Shown here piece by piece: positions 1 to 8,327 of a stretch of 64,000 bases of DNA (positions are counted from its first letter, which is position 1; each line of letters opens with the position of its first letter). The notes below the pieces were generated by a model. The model searched no databases. It saw only the letters and a program-made list of their open reading frames with translations, and was not told the DNA's origin. Origin of the DNA: Cytophagaceae bacterium (GTDB taxonomy: Bacteria; Bacteroidota; Bacteroidia; Cytophagales; Cytophagaceae); NCBI GenBank assembly GCA_025455005.1, contig JALONH010000006.1, positions 1-64,000 of the forward strand. Reading direction: 5' to 3'. The position numbers were made by a program, and so were the translations under genes.

Positions 1-86
1 GTCTGATCCTATCTCCTTTGTAATCTATTGTCTTCCCTCTTTAAAACTTATTTAACTAGGTCCGCTATACCTTACTTACCATTATC

Positions 87-114
87 TCAAAGAACGTTTA
101 TCAGTTTCCTGATA
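87..114 (-). promoter_or_regulatory. boxB/boxA-like antitermination leader element
   Basis: Read on the minus strand, a perfect 6-bp hairpin (TATCAG, loop GAAA, CTGATA; 114 down to 99) is followed by GTTCTTTGA (95 down to 87). GTTCTTTGA resembles the boxA sequence of Bacteroidota rRNA leaders and spacers. The hairpin-then-boxA order is that of rRNA leader antitermination sites. It lies downstream of three leftward promoters. That an rRNA operon follows is inference, because no 16S start is present in the window. Confidence 0.5.
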
Positions 115-179
115 GAGAGATCACATCTTGATCTTATTACTTTTATTTATTTCCCTTTCTTTATTTCTGAACGGGGATG

Positions 180-211
180 CAAAAGTGAAGTTTTTTTATT
201 TTACTTCCAAA
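180..211 (-). promoter_or_regulatory. Leftward promoter, most downstream of three
   Basis: On the minus strand: -33 box TTTG (211-208), a 20-nt spacer, then CACTTTTG (187-180), close to the Bacteroidota primary-sigma consensus TTTG-N19/20-TAnnTTTG. It has the same geometry as the copies at 278-309 and 404-435. Confidence 0.6.
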
Positions 212-277
212 TTTGCAGTGAAAAATTTTAAAGTTTTTTATTTAAGTTTCTCACTTCTTATTTTCAGAACGGGGAGG

Positions 278-309
278 CAAAATTGAACTTTATTATTTTA
301 ACAAACAAG
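278..309 (-). promoter_or_regulatory. Leftward promoter, middle of three
   Basis: On the minus strand: CTTG (309-306), a 20-nt spacer, CAATTTTG (285-278). The downstream sequence (a C-rich block then GTTC) matches that of the module at 180-211, which supports duplication of the whole module. Confidence 0.55.
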
Positions 310-403
310 TAAAACTTGATTATTTTTGAAATTTTCAACTTTTCAATGCTTAAAGAACGAATCCTTTTCGACAACAATTTAACTGTTTTTGCGATTGGGA
401 TGA

Positions 404-435
404 CAAAAGTAAGGGTTTCATTTTAAACCACCAAA
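404..435 (-). promoter_or_regulatory. Leftward promoter, most upstream of three
   Basis: On the minus strand: TTTG (435-432), a 20-nt spacer, TACTTTTG (411-404). This is a full match to the Bacteroidota consensus. It begins 13 nt past the stop codon of the DUF2480 gene, which reads in the same direction, so some read-through transcription is also possible. Confidence 0.65.
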
Positions 436-447
436 TTTAATATTCGA

Positions 448-957
448 TTATTTTAATTTCTTGTAGATAGGCACCGTACTACACGGCTCTCCAAACATTA
501 TACTTTGAGCTACCCCAATCAACAATTCTGTAATTTCAACATACGCACTAACAGGCACTTCCACCTTACTGCACCCCTTTATTACAACCTTTTTATCCAA
601 CCATTTTTCGACTTCTAAACCCTGAATTATTTTTGAAAAATATTTTTCCAAAATATCTTTTTCCGAGCAGAATTGTACACTTTTTACCATTCCTTTCACC
701 TTTGAAACAATCAACATATAAGCCCAAGTAGGTATAATAGCATCCGTACTACAAACTATAAATAGATGTTTTCCCGAATAAATTGTCCAATCAAATTCCT
801 TTATAAAGCCTCTAAAATCTTTTTCTCTTAAGATTAGTTCTTGAAATAAGTGCTGTTTAATATCATATACTGCATACGGCTCCTCTTCCATCCAAGCCTC
901 CATGTCAATACTAATTAAACTGCTTTGTTCTACTCGATTGATAATTTTATCTTCCAT
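448..957 (-). CDS. DUF2480 family protein
   Basis: A 169-aa protein of unknown function that I recognise as the Bacteroidota family DUF2480. The family's conserved blocks are all present: the IVCSTDAIIPTWAY segment around residues 67-80, KGCS near 127-130, and the C-terminal GEPCSTVPIYKK from residue 156. The three cysteines at 69, 129 and 159 sit in these blocks and could bind a metal or be redox active; that is inference. There is no signal peptide or membrane segment, so it is probably cytoplasmic. Its start overlaps the tsaB stop by 11 nt, making it the last gene of the rpmH-rnpA-ctpA-tauE-tsaB run, probably translationally coupled to tsaB. Confidence 0.85.
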   Translation of the reverse strand: MEDKIINRVEQSSLISIDMEAWMEEEPYAVYDIKQHLFQELILREKDFRGFIKEFDWTIYSGKHLFIVCSTDAIIPTWAYMLIVSKVKGMVKSVQFCSEKDILEKYFSKIIQGLEVEKWLDKKVVIKGCSKVEVPVSAYVEITELLIGVAQSIMFGEPCSTVPIYKKLK

Positions 958-1648
958 CTTCGTTTTTTTTGGCTGTTGTATAAAACGCTTTTACATAATT
1001 CGGTTCGAAATAGGCAACGTTCTCTACTTGCTCCAGCCTCCATTTCAACCATGCTGCTTCTTTCATAAATTTGGCAGAAGGATATATTCCGTTAATCCAT
1101 TGAATATTCTTATGCTCTCCTACCAATGATTTCCATTTTTCTGAACCGTCTCCTGCACATAACAAGGGAAAGATGGCATCCGTTCCACCCCAAACTTGTT
1201 CAGTCAGAATAAGAGATTGTACGGGATAAACAATTGTACCTCCAGAATCCCATAAGCCGGTGTAAACTTCCATCCTGCGGGCATCTATCATAGGCATATA
1301 ATGCTTATCCGGAAAATAAAGTTTCATCTGTTCTACCATGGCTTGTAAACTAGATACACTTATTAGAGGTTTGTCCCATGCATAACACAAGGCCTTAGCC
1401 GTAGTCACGCCTATACGTAAACCGGTGTAGGATCCCGGACCCCCTCCCACAGCTATTGCCTCAATATCCATGGGGGTGCAGCCGGCCAACGCCATAGCAT
1501 CTTGCACCATTTTAGTAATATTGCGGGAATGGGATTTTTCAGAGGGACTCTCTATATAACTGTACACTTGGTCCGGACCACATACCGCTACTGAACCTAC
1601 TGTAGTTGCCGTTTCAATACAAAGTATACAATTGTTTTTTACTTCCAT
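947..1648 (-). CDS. tsaB: tRNA threonylcarbamoyladenosine biosynthesis protein TsaB
   Basis: A 233-aa TsaB (YeaZ), the inactive Kae1-like partner that binds TsaD and TsaE. It is needed for making the t6A modification at position 37 of ANN-decoding tRNAs in the cytoplasm. Visible signatures are the N-terminal CIETATTVGSVAV strand-loop and GGGPGSYTGLRIG at residues 68-80, both diagnostic of the family. Length is normal. It overlaps the TauE/SafE gene upstream by 10 nt and the DUF2480 gene downstream by 11 nt, so it sits inside an operon. TsaD lacks the ETAT-type opening and is longer, so confusion is unlikely. Confidence 0.93.
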   Translation of the reverse strand: MEVKNNCILCIETATTVGSVAVCGPDQVYSYIESPSEKSHSRNITKMVQDAMALAGCTPMDIEAIAVGGGPGSYTGLRIGVTTAKALCYAWDKPLISVSSLQAMVEQMKLYFPDKHYMPMIDARRMEVYTGLWDSGGTIVYPVQSLILTEQVWGGTDAIFPLLCAGDGSEKWKSLVGEHKNIQWINGIYPSAKFMKEAAWLKWRLEQVENVAYFEPNYVKAFYTTAKKNEDGR

Positions 1649-2457
1649 ATCTCCATTAACTTTTGCATCATTACCAGTACAATAAATCCGACATACAATT
1701 GAGTAATACGTAAGGTCGACATTCGCTTAGCGACTTGAACTCCTATGGGTGATGCTACCATAACACCTAAACTTAAAACCGCCACCACTGGCCAAATTAT
1801 ATATCCGGTACTCCAAATTTCAATTGGACACTTGGGAAAAGCACCGGCATTGATTCCACCTAAGACCAACGACACCGGAACAATCAATGCTAAAGATAAG
1901 GCAGTTGCTATTTTTATATCTACTTTTAACCAATGGTTCAGTAGGGGTACGGTAATTATCCCCCCACCAAGACCCGATAGAGCGGAAACCGCTCCACTTA
2001 AAAATCCGACACCTAGCCATTTCCACCAAGGTTGTGCCGGGATAGTACCTAATCGATCTTTTTTGTCTACCCTCCACAAAATAATCAACATATAGGTAAA
2101 TAAAAGCAAGGTTCCCCAATGGTACCATTGAACAGAATACCAAGGTTGATGGACTAAACCAACTAAAGTAAGTGATGCAGCAGGAACTGCACCTAGAGCC
2201 ATTTTTATTACTGCAGTAGGATACCAACGTCCTTCTGTTATATGGGTTAGAGTAGCCGAAACGGATGCGACAACTATGGCTACCAATGAATTAGCGATAA
2301 CAAAACCCGGCATGTCTATATCTTGAACTCCCCACCAACGCAACATCGGAGGCAACGCCACAATATAAATGGTGCCACCTCCGATGCCTAATATTCCTGC
2401 TAAGAAGCCCCCTGCCAGACCAGCAACGATTAACGCAACTATGTCTATCCAAGGCAT
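1639..2457 (-). CDS. TauE/SafE family sulfite/sulfonate exporter-like permease
   Basis: A 272-aa polytopic inner-membrane protein with about eight hydrophobic segments. The two halves each carry the glycine-rich signature of the family: GILGIGGG near residues 21-28 and SGLGGGIITVPLL in the second half. The family moves sulfite, sulfoacetate or other organosulfur anions, but many members are uncharacterised and the substrate cannot be read from sequence. It starts 2 nt from the ctpA stop and overlaps tsaB by 10 nt. A probable phosphosulfolactate synthase, which consumes sulfite, lies at the far right edge, but the two are some 60 kb apart. Confidence 0.85.
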   Translation of the reverse strand: MPWIDIVALIVAGLAGGFLAGILGIGGGTIYIVALPPMLRWWGVQDIDMPGFVIANSLVAIVVASVSATLTHITEGRWYPTAVIKMALGAVPAASLTLVGLVHQPWYSVQWYHWGTLLLFTYMLIILWRVDKKDRLGTIPAQPWWKWLGVGFLSGAVSALSGLGGGIITVPLLNHWLKVDIKIATALSLALIVPVSLVLGGINAGAFPKCPIEIWSTGYIIWPVVAVLSLGVMVASPIGVQVAKRMSTLRITQLYVGFIVLVMMQKLMEIWK

Positions 2458-2459
2458 GT

Positions 2460-4109
2460 TTACTTTATCATTAATACCGATTGATATTTCTTGGTATCGT
2501 TCAATACCTTAATGGCTTCAATAACTTCTTTATCGTGATCAAAACCGCTTTCAATGATACCTTTTTGTAAATAATAACGTGATGCAATTTCTTCTTCTAA
2601 AAACTCTCGTATTTGATCTTTAAACTTAATTAAATCGTTTTCTTTATCTTTTGCTAAAACAGATTTCAAATGTTCTATATCTGTCTTCATCGCATCATAA
2701 TACTTTTCTTGTTTTGCTTGCTTAATTATATCTTCTATTTCTTTATCTACTTTAGTGGTGTAATTATAGTCCTTCCCTTTCAACCATGCGACAAAAGCAT
2801 CATACTCTGCATCGGTCAAATTAAACGATTTAGCATCCCCAATAGATGGATGACTATAATAATATTCTGTAGCGTAATCAAATAGTAAACTTTTAGTCAT
2901 TAACGAGATTGTTATAGGAGCAATACTATCAATTGTTGTAATGATGTCCGGCAAAACACCGCCACCATCGGTTACAGTTCTTCCATTTTTAGTTTTAAAT
3001 TCTTTATACAATGAATCCGCTATCTTAGCGCCTGAACCATCTTTATTTTTATGGGCATAATCGATGGATTGTATGCAACGCCCACTGGGTGTATAATACT
3101 TTGCAGTGGTTACTTTCATTTGTGAATTATAAGGCATATCACGAATAGTTTGTACTAATCCTTTACCAAAGGAACGCTGCCCTATCACCACAGCGCGATC
3201 ATAATCTTGAAGTGTTCCGGATACAATCTCGGAAGCTGATGCACTACGACCATTTACCAGAACGACTACCGGAATTGATAAATCATCCGGCAAATCGTTG
3301 GTTTTGTATTCTTTATTCCATTCGGCCACTTTACCTTTAGTGGACACCACTAGTTTTCCTCGATCGATAAAAATATTCGAAATCTTTACCGCTTCATCTA
3401 GTAACCCTCCTGGATTACCACGTAAATCTAATATCAACTGTTGTGCTCCTTTCCCTTTCAATTCGACTAACGCTCTGCGTATCTCCCCTGAAGCGTCTTG
3501 ACTAAAATCGGACAATTTAATATACGCCGTCTTGGTGTCGACCATGCCGTAATAAGGTACATTGTTAATTTTTATTTTTTGACGGGTCAGCGTAACCTCA
3601 ATTGGATCCTTTTGATTAAATCGCTTTACCTTTACCTTAACAGGAGTTTCTGCTTGTCCTCGAAGTAATTTACTAACATCAGACGTGTTTTTACCTTTCG
3701 TTTCTACGCCATCTACAGAAAGAATTTCATCACCGATGAGCAATCCACCTTTATGGGCTGGGAAATTTTCATACGGCATCATAATAACAATTTTACCATT
3801 ACGCTCTCCTATAACGGCACCTATACCTCCGTACTGTCCGGTTAGTTGTGTTCGAAAATCCTCTATGTCATCCTCGGGTATGTAATTAGTGTAAGGATCT
3901 AACGATTCCAACATAGCGTCTATACCTGCCTGCATGGTTTTAGAAGGATTCACTTCATCCACATACAACAAATTGGCTTCTTTAAACACAGAAGTGAAAA
4001 TTTCTATATTTTTAGCAATTTCAAAATAACGGTCAGCTGTTACTGCTGAGACTGCTCCCAACAATGTAAAAACACTAATGGACCAGAGAATAATTTTTCT
4101 TTTTGACAT
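2460..4109 (-). CDS. ctpA: S41 family C-terminal processing peptidase
   Basis: A 549-aa CtpA-type peptidase. Residues 8-25 form a signal peptide or anchor, a PDZ domain covers about 90-165, and the S41 fold follows. The catalytic residues can be assigned by the spacing seen in Prc: Ser291 in NGRSASASE, Asp302 in QDYD, and Lys316 in FGKG. The C-terminal 190 residues are charged and helical, as usual in Bacteroidota members. Such periplasmic enzymes trim or degrade envelope proteins from the C-terminus. It lies 16 nt after rnpA and is followed closely by the TauE/SafE gene, so expression may depend on the rpmH promoter. Confidence 0.93.
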   Translation of the reverse strand: MSKRKIILWSISVFTLLGAVSAVTADRYFEIAKNIEIFTSVFKEANLLYVDEVNPSKTMQAGIDAMLESLDPYTNYIPEDDIEDFRTQLTGQYGGIGAVIGERNGKIVIMMPYENFPAHKGGLLIGDEILSVDGVETKGKNTSDVSKLLRGQAETPVKVKVKRFNQKDPIEVTLTRQKIKINNVPYYGMVDTKTAYIKLSDFSQDASGEIRRALVELKGKGAQQLILDLRGNPGGLLDEAVKISNIFIDRGKLVVSTKGKVAEWNKEYKTNDLPDDLSIPVVVLVNGRSASASEIVSGTLQDYDRAVVIGQRSFGKGLVQTIRDMPYNSQMKVTTAKYYTPSGRCIQSIDYAHKNKDGSGAKIADSLYKEFKTKNGRTVTDGGGVLPDIITTIDSIAPITISLMTKSLLFDYATEYYYSHPSIGDAKSFNLTDAEYDAFVAWLKGKDYNYTTKVDKEIEDIIKQAKQEKYYDAMKTDIEHLKSVLAKDKENDLIKFKDQIREFLEEEIASRYYLQKGIIESGFDHDKEVIEAIKVLNDTKKYQSVLMIK

Positions 4110-4125
4110 GAAACGTATTACTGAA

Positions 4126-4587
4126 TTAGGATTGAGACTTCGTTGCTTGCGCAGCGGCAGCCATTTCTATGGCTAAATATACCTTTTTTTTCAATTGGTC
4201 TAACGATAATTTCTTAGGTGTAGTATATAAAAAAGCAATGTAAGCTGGTTTGTTTGGGAATAAGGCCCACCATTCTGCTTTATTTAACCGGTAAATTTCA
4301 CGCAGTTGTCGTTTAATATAATTACGATCAACCGCATGTTTAAAGTGTTTTTTACTTACGGAAACCAGTACTAATGGCAACTCATCCGAATTCAGAGTAT
4401 AGTTCGGAAGGAAATAATAGTAAAATTTAATCGGGAATCGATAAACGGAATAACCATCAGAAAAAAGTAAATCAATAGTCGTTTTACCGGTCAGTTTTTC
4501 CGCTTTAGAAAAAGAAAAAGGCTTACGATTGTTGGTTTTCGGAAACACGGAGGCTAGGAGTATGGTAACGTACTCGAACCCTAACAA
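4126..4587 (-). CDS. rnpA: Ribonuclease P protein component
   Basis: RnpA, the protein subunit that helps the RNase P RNA bind and cleave pre-tRNA 5' leaders. The family signature is clear (KHAVDRNYIKRQLREIYRL), preceded by the F-x-K-x-E-K-L opening at FSKAEKLTGKT. The start is uncertain. The frame opens with TTG at 4587, no in-frame ATG exists near the N-terminus, and an ATG 4 nt further upstream is out of frame. A GTG 13 codons downstream of the TTG would give a protein nearer the usual length. It follows rpmH by about 21 nt, the conserved bacterial gene order. Confidence 0.92.
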   Translation of the reverse strand: MLGFEYVTILLASVFPKTNNRKPFSFSKAEKLTGKTTIDLLFSDGYSVYRFPIKFYYYFLPNYTLNSDELPLVLVSVSKKHFKHAVDRNYIKRQLREIYRLNKAEWWALFPNKPAYIAFLYTTPKKLSLDQLKKKVYLAIEMAAAAQATKSQS

Positions 4588-4608
4588 TCATAAGCCAGGG
4601 ATAAAGTA

Positions 4609-4785
<177 letters not shown>

Positions 4786-4826
4786 CTATTCTTACTTTAC
4801 TTCTACCTAAATAGGAATAAGGGTTG

Positions 4827-4857
4827 CAAAGATAATAAAGCGACCTGTAATTTCAAA
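4827..4857 (-). promoter_or_regulatory. Promoter of the rpmH-rnpA operon
   Basis: On the minus strand: TTTG (4857-4854), a 19-nt spacer, TATCTTTG (4834-4827). This is a perfect match to the Bacteroidota consensus. It lies about 60 nt upstream of the rpmH start and points at it. Confidence 0.75.
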
Positions 4858-4953
4858 CCTTCCCCCTTTCTTTTACAGAATAAACTTTAAACTATCGAAT
4901 TCATACACTTTAAAAACCTGATAAAAAGCTAGTTATATGAAATTCTAAAAGAG

Positions 4954-4982
4954 TTTGATCGAAGTATTTTTTTGTACCTTTA
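4954..4982 (+). promoter_or_regulatory. Probable promoter of the M61 peptidase gene
   Basis: TTTG (4954-4957), a 17-nt spacer, then TACCTTTA (4975-4982), one base off TAnnTTTG. It sits 17 nt before the ATG at 5000 and diverges from the rpmH promoter. Confidence 0.45.
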
Positions 4983-4999
4983 CTAGATTTTAACAACCT

Positions 5000-6634
5000 A
5001 TGATTCAATATAGCCTACGCCCCTATTCTAAAGAGGCCGGATTTATAGAAATAACGCTTCGACTACGTTCGACTCAACCGGTCACCCAATTCGCTTTACC
5101 CTATTGGAGGCCAGGTCGATATAGTGCCCAAAATTATGCAGCAAATGTTCGAGATGTATGCTGTAGGGATGAAACAGGATTGTATTACCCTATTCAAAAA
5201 TCAGATCCCAATACATGGGTCGTAAAGGGTGCTCCTGATACGGATATTACCTTTCGATACCTTTACTTTGCCCGACAAGCAGATGCTGGAGGCAACTGGT
5301 ATGATTCCGAACTCTTGTATATCAACCCTGTAGCCTGTTGTATGATGGTAAAAGATCAAATGGATGATATCTGTTCTCTTCATCTGGAATTACCCCCTAA
5401 CTTTAAACTTGCCAGTGGCGCTTCTTCAACCGATACTACTACCTTCGACTTCGAAAATTACTTACACCTAAGTGACACCCCATTCATCGCATCTCCCAAT
5501 GTGACAACGCTGAGTTATGAAGTAGGGGACACACTCTTTCATTTGCATTTTAATGAGCCCCCAACTCTCGATATCCCACAATTAATAAATCATTTTCAAT
5601 TATTCACAGATGCACTATGGAAAGACTTTAATTCATTCCCTTTTGATTCTTATCATTTTCTGTTTTTGCTTTTTTCGTTTCCTCATTATCATGGAGTGGA
5701 GCATCGGAACTCAACGGTTATCTGTTTAGGACCTGCACAAGAGCTTTCTGAATCGCTTTATACTGAATTATTAGGAATCAGCTGTCATGAATTATTACAC
5801 TCTTGGAATGTATATTCCATTCGACCCAAAGAATTATATCCATATGATTTATTACGCCCAACCCTATATAGTACCGGTTTTGTAACCGAAGGATTCACCA
5901 CCTATCTGGGAGATTATTACCTGTATCGTTCCGGTGTTCTCACAATAGAAATGTATAAAAAAGAACTCAACATGTTACTACTTCGCCATTTTAGAAATTT
6001 CGGATACGATCACTTAAGTGTAGAAGACAGTTCGATTGATTTATGGGTAGATGGATATGATTCAGGTATTCCTCATCGCAAAGTATCCATTTATGTTAAG
6101 GGTGCTATTATCGCATTGTTGATGGATTATTGGATTCAGCGTCATAACGCTACTGCTAGTTTACGTTCTCTATTGATTGATTTGTGGAATCAGCGAAAGG
6201 GACACATTATAAGTTATACAATGACAGAAATAGAACATTTATTTTTACAATACAGTGCCTGTTCCAGCTCTGACTTTAGACGTTTAGTATCCCAAACCGG
6301 AAATGTAAAGGATGAACTATATGCCGCATTTCATTATTGGGGATATAGTCTACAGGAAATTTTCCCTGAAAATATTTGGATGAAGAAAGTAGGAATACAA
6401 TGTGATGCTCAAGGCAAAGTTCTTCAATGTGATCCAAAGGCTCCAGCGGCTCAATACTTAACCAAAGGAGATATAATACAACTGGTTAATGGTACGATAT
6501 GGAAGGATGTAGATCCTGCTTTTTTATTAGATTATAAACATTTAACTATAGAATATTTTAATGGACGCATCATTCAAACGATACGCTTAGAGGTGAGTAA
6601 AGAAGAGTATTTCGGAATCCTTCAACTAACTTGA
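5000..6634 (+). CDS. M61 family metallopeptidase with C-terminal PDZ domain
   Basis: A 544-aa M61 (glycyl aminopeptidase family) protein. The zinc site is intact: H263-E-L-L-H267, with the third ligand E297 in TEGFTTYLGDYY. The upstream GVEHRNST motif at about 232-239 is typical of the family. The N-terminal part is the beta-rich M61 domain, and about 455-535 is a PDZ domain (GDIIQLVNG). No signal peptide is visible, so it is likely cytoplasmic. Physiological substrates are unknown. The following regulator gene starts 2 nt after this stop codon, so the two are probably cotranscribed. Confidence 0.88.
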   Translation: MIQYSLRPYSKEAGFIEITLRLRSTQPVTQFALPYWRPGRYSAQNYAANVRDVCCRDETGLYYPIQKSDPNTWVVKGAPDTDITFRYLYFARQADAGGNWYDSELLYINPVACCMMVKDQMDDICSLHLELPPNFKLASGASSTDTTTFDFENYLHLSDTPFIASPNVTTLSYEVGDTLFHLHFNEPPTLDIPQLINHFQLFTDALWKDFNSFPFDSYHFLFLLFSFPHYHGVEHRNSTVICLGPAQELSESLYTELLGISCHELLHSWNVYSIRPKELYPYDLLRPTLYSTGFVTEGFTTYLGDYYLYRSGVLTIEMYKKELNMLLLRHFRNFGYDHLSVEDSSIDLWVDGYDSGIPHRKVSIYVKGAIIALLMDYWIQRHNATASLRSLLIDLWNQRKGHIISYTMTEIEHLFLQYSACSSSDFRRLVSQTGNVKDELYAAFHYWGYSLQEIFPENIWMKKVGIQCDAQGKVLQCDPKAPAAQYLTKGDIIQLVNGTIWKDVDPAFLLDYKHLTIEYFNGRIIQTIRLEVSKEEYFGILQLT

Positions 6635-6636
6635 AC

Positions 6637-7197
6637 ATGACCTTACACCACTATTTAACAACATTTACGTTTTTACCCCCTGATATTACTTCTGTATTAA
6701 AAGAGGCATTCGTAAAAAAAGATTTCCCTAAAGGTTCCATATTAATACAACCCGGTAAAACGGCTAAAGAATTATATTTTATTGAAAAAGGATTATTGAG
6801 GGGTTACTATGAAACTGAAAATAAAGAAATCACTTATTGGTTCGGTTATGAAGGACATATATCTACGTCGTATTACAGTTTTCTTTCGCAAACACCGGCA
6901 TTAGAAACCATTGAATGCATAGAAAACCTAGAAGTTCAAGCTATACAAAGAGTTGATTTATACCGTTTGTACGACCAGTACCCCATACTGCATCGATTAG
7001 GAAAGGAAATAACAGAACATTATTATCTACAGTTAGAAGAGCGATTCATTCACCAACATTTTAAAGAAGCGGCAGAACGATATGCTTTGTTTTCAAAACG
7101 GCATCCCAAGGTCATGCAACGAGCGCCTCTTGGAACAATTGCTTCCTATTTAGGCATCACAGCTGAGACACTTAGTAGAATCAGAGCAAAGAAATAA
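6637..7197 (+). CDS. Crp/Fnr family transcriptional regulator
   Basis: A 186-aa regulator with an N-terminal cyclic-nucleotide-binding-type beta-roll (FPKGSILIQPGKTAKELYFIEKG split over the first 55 residues). A short C-terminal helix-turn-helix ends in IASYLGITAETLSRIRAKK, the typical ending of the compact Bacteroidota Crp/Fnr group. The frame also opens with a TTG at 6631, but the ATG at 6637, 2 nt after the M61 stop, is the better start. No iron-sulfur cysteine cluster is visible, so oxygen sensing through an Fnr-type cluster is unlikely. Ligand and targets are unknown. Confidence 0.85.
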   Translation: MTLHHYLTTFTFLPPDITSVLKEAFVKKDFPKGSILIQPGKTAKELYFIEKGLLRGYYETENKEITYWFGYEGHISTSYYSFLSQTPALETIECIENLEVQAIQRVDLYRLYDQYPILHRLGKEITEHYYLQLEERFIHQHFKEAAERYALFSKRHPKVMQRAPLGTIASYLGITAETLSRIRAKK

Positions 7198-7275
7198 TAC
7201 GATTTTGACATATATCAAAGGAGAATATATATCACTCGATTAGTTTTGATTCAGAATTACTTAAACGTTATCATT

Positions 7276-7683
7276 ATGAATCAGAAACCTTCAAATGCCT
7301 TTATTGCCGCGTCATGGTTTGCCCTTATCGTAGGGATGGGCTCCTATATCATAGGATTATGGAATGCCGCGATGTTACTTAATGAAAAAGGGTATTACTT
7401 TACTATTCTAGTATTCGGGTTGTTTAGTGCCATTTCTGTTCAGAAAAGTGTGCGAGACCAACTCGAAGGTATTCCGGTTACAGGTCTTTATATGGGTGTA
7501 AGCTGGATTTGTTCCATCTTATCTATATTACTCTTAATAATAGGACTGTGGAACGCAGATCTTTTATTAAGTGAAAAAGGATTTTATGGGATTTCTTTCG
7601 TATTAAGTTTATTTGCTGCGATAGCCGTTCAGAAAAACACTCGCGATGTTCTGCAAGCTGAAAAAGGTTCTATATCTGAATAA
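7276..7683 (+). CDS. YiaA/YiaB family inner membrane protein
   Basis: A 135-aa membrane protein with an internal duplication. Both halves carry a similar pair of hydrophobic segments, with [17 protein letters not shown] in the first and [17 protein letters not shown] in the second, each followed by [11 protein letters not shown] or [11 protein letters not shown]. This tandem YiaA/B domain arrangement, with four predicted membrane spans, matches the family; the function is unknown. I prefer the ATG at 7276 (MNQKPSNAF) over the TTG at 7246, because the extra residues are not part of the family. A bidirectional terminator overlaps the stop codon region. Confidence 0.85.
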   Translation: MNQKPSNAFIAASWFALIVGMGSYIIGLWNAAMLLNEKGYYFTILVFGLFSAISVQKSVRDQLEGIPVTGLYMGVSWICSILSILLLIIGLWNADLLLSEKGFYGISFVLSLFAAIAVQKNTRDVLQAEKGSISE

Positions 7684-7712
7684 AAAAGGAGAGTAAATAC
7701 TCTCCTTTTTTT
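7682..7712. terminator. Bidirectional intrinsic terminator
   Basis: Perfect inverted repeat GGAGAGTA-AA-TACTCTCC (7688-7705), flanked by an A-run on the left and a T-run on the right. It therefore serves both the YiaA-like gene (+) and the PepSY-like gene (-), whose ends meet here. The PepSY-like stop codon lies within the T-run. Confidence 0.85.
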
Positions 7713-8160
7713 ATTGTGGTTTTACTTCGTACGTATACTTTTCAGCATTGACTATAAGTTTGTAAGACTTTCCGGCTTCCTTATAATAAACGAGGTATTG
7801 GGCCCCGTCTGTCACTGTCGCTGATTCAATACAGAAATGACCTATTGATTGTGGAGCTACCTTAGTAATCAAAACTTGAACAATTTCCGGAAGTTCGGAC
7901 TCATCTACATGACGATTCGTTCCAATCCAACTTCCATCCTTACGGTAGTACGCAATGTATTCATGTTCTCCCCATACAAAGTCAACTTCATATTTATCTA
8001 CTTCTAACACTTTCCAACGAACCATTTCGGCAGAAGGGTATTGGGTTTGAAGAATTTTACGAAGTGTATCCGGCACTTGCGTACCATGAACTCCTGCTGT
8101 TACAAGCCAAGAGCAAAGTACGAATAACGTTGTCGATACTACTGTTACTAGACCTTTCAT
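7711..8160 (-). CDS. PepSY-like domain secreted protein
   Basis: A 149-aa protein with an N-terminal signal peptide (hydrophobic 5-22, possible cleavage after VTAGVHG). It resembles the small Bacteroidota PepSY-like (putative beta-lactamase-inhibitor-like) proteins. The pattern is a helix with YPSAEMVRWKVLEVDKYEV, then EHEYIAYYRKDGSW. A second weaker repeat covers about 85-145. It is probably periplasmic; the function of such proteins is not established. The gene stands alone between terminators, so it is monocistronic. A TATTTTTG -7-like box lies at 8226-8219 on the minus strand, about 60 nt upstream, without a clear -33 box. Confidence 0.7.
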   Translation of the reverse strand: MKGLVTVVSTTLFVLCSWLVTAGVHGTQVPDTLRKILQTQYPSAEMVRWKVLEVDKYEVDFVWGEHEYIAYYRKDGSWIGTNRHVDESELPEIVQVLITKVAPQSIGHFCIESATVTDGAQYLVYYKEAGKSYKLIVNAEKYTYEVKPQ

Positions 8161-8265
8161 TTTTTACTTATTCTACTTAATAATACTACAATACGTAAAA
8201 AATTTAATTTTAGTTTCGCAAAAATACACAAAAAAATATAGTTTTTATTACATTTGACAGTTTTT

Positions 8266-8310
8266 TTTAAAAAAAGCGCCATAGTTCTCTAAATAAACCT
8301 TGGCGCTTTT
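8266..8310 (-). terminator. Terminator of grpE-dnaJ
   Basis: AAAAGCGCCA (8272-8281) and TGGCGCTTTT (8301-8310) form a perfect 10-bp stem around a 19-nt loop. On the minus strand it is followed by a T-run of more than ten bases. It begins 18 nt after the dnaJ stop codon. Confidence 0.85.
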
Positions 8311-8327
8311 ATCTTCTAGGCACTAAT

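Larger units (their letters stand above)
1..447. other. Gene-free region with leftward promoters and leader
   Basis: I see no credible coding sequence here. A 67-codon open frame at 28-231 on the + strand is low-complexity (Phe/Ser/Leu-rich) and runs against the regulatory signals, so it is rejected. The stretch is AT-rich and holds three similar promoter modules pointing left, followed by a boxB/boxA-like element (listed separately). Downstream of each -7 box the transcribed sequence is similar: a C-rich block, then GTTC in the first two copies and a diverged version in the third. This suggests old tandem duplication. The target must lie beyond position 1. Confidence 0.6.

Noticed and set aside
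28-231. Open frame of 67 codons on the + strand
   Set aside because: Low-complexity, Phe/Ser/Leu-rich, no family resemblance, and antiparallel to clear leftward promoter and leader signals.
1745-2227. Long open frames within the TauE/SafE gene on both strands
   Set aside because: The TauE/SafE frame has a clear family signature. The others are shadows in alternative frames.
4588-4593. ATG just upstream of rnpA as its start
   Set aside because: It is out of frame with RnpA.
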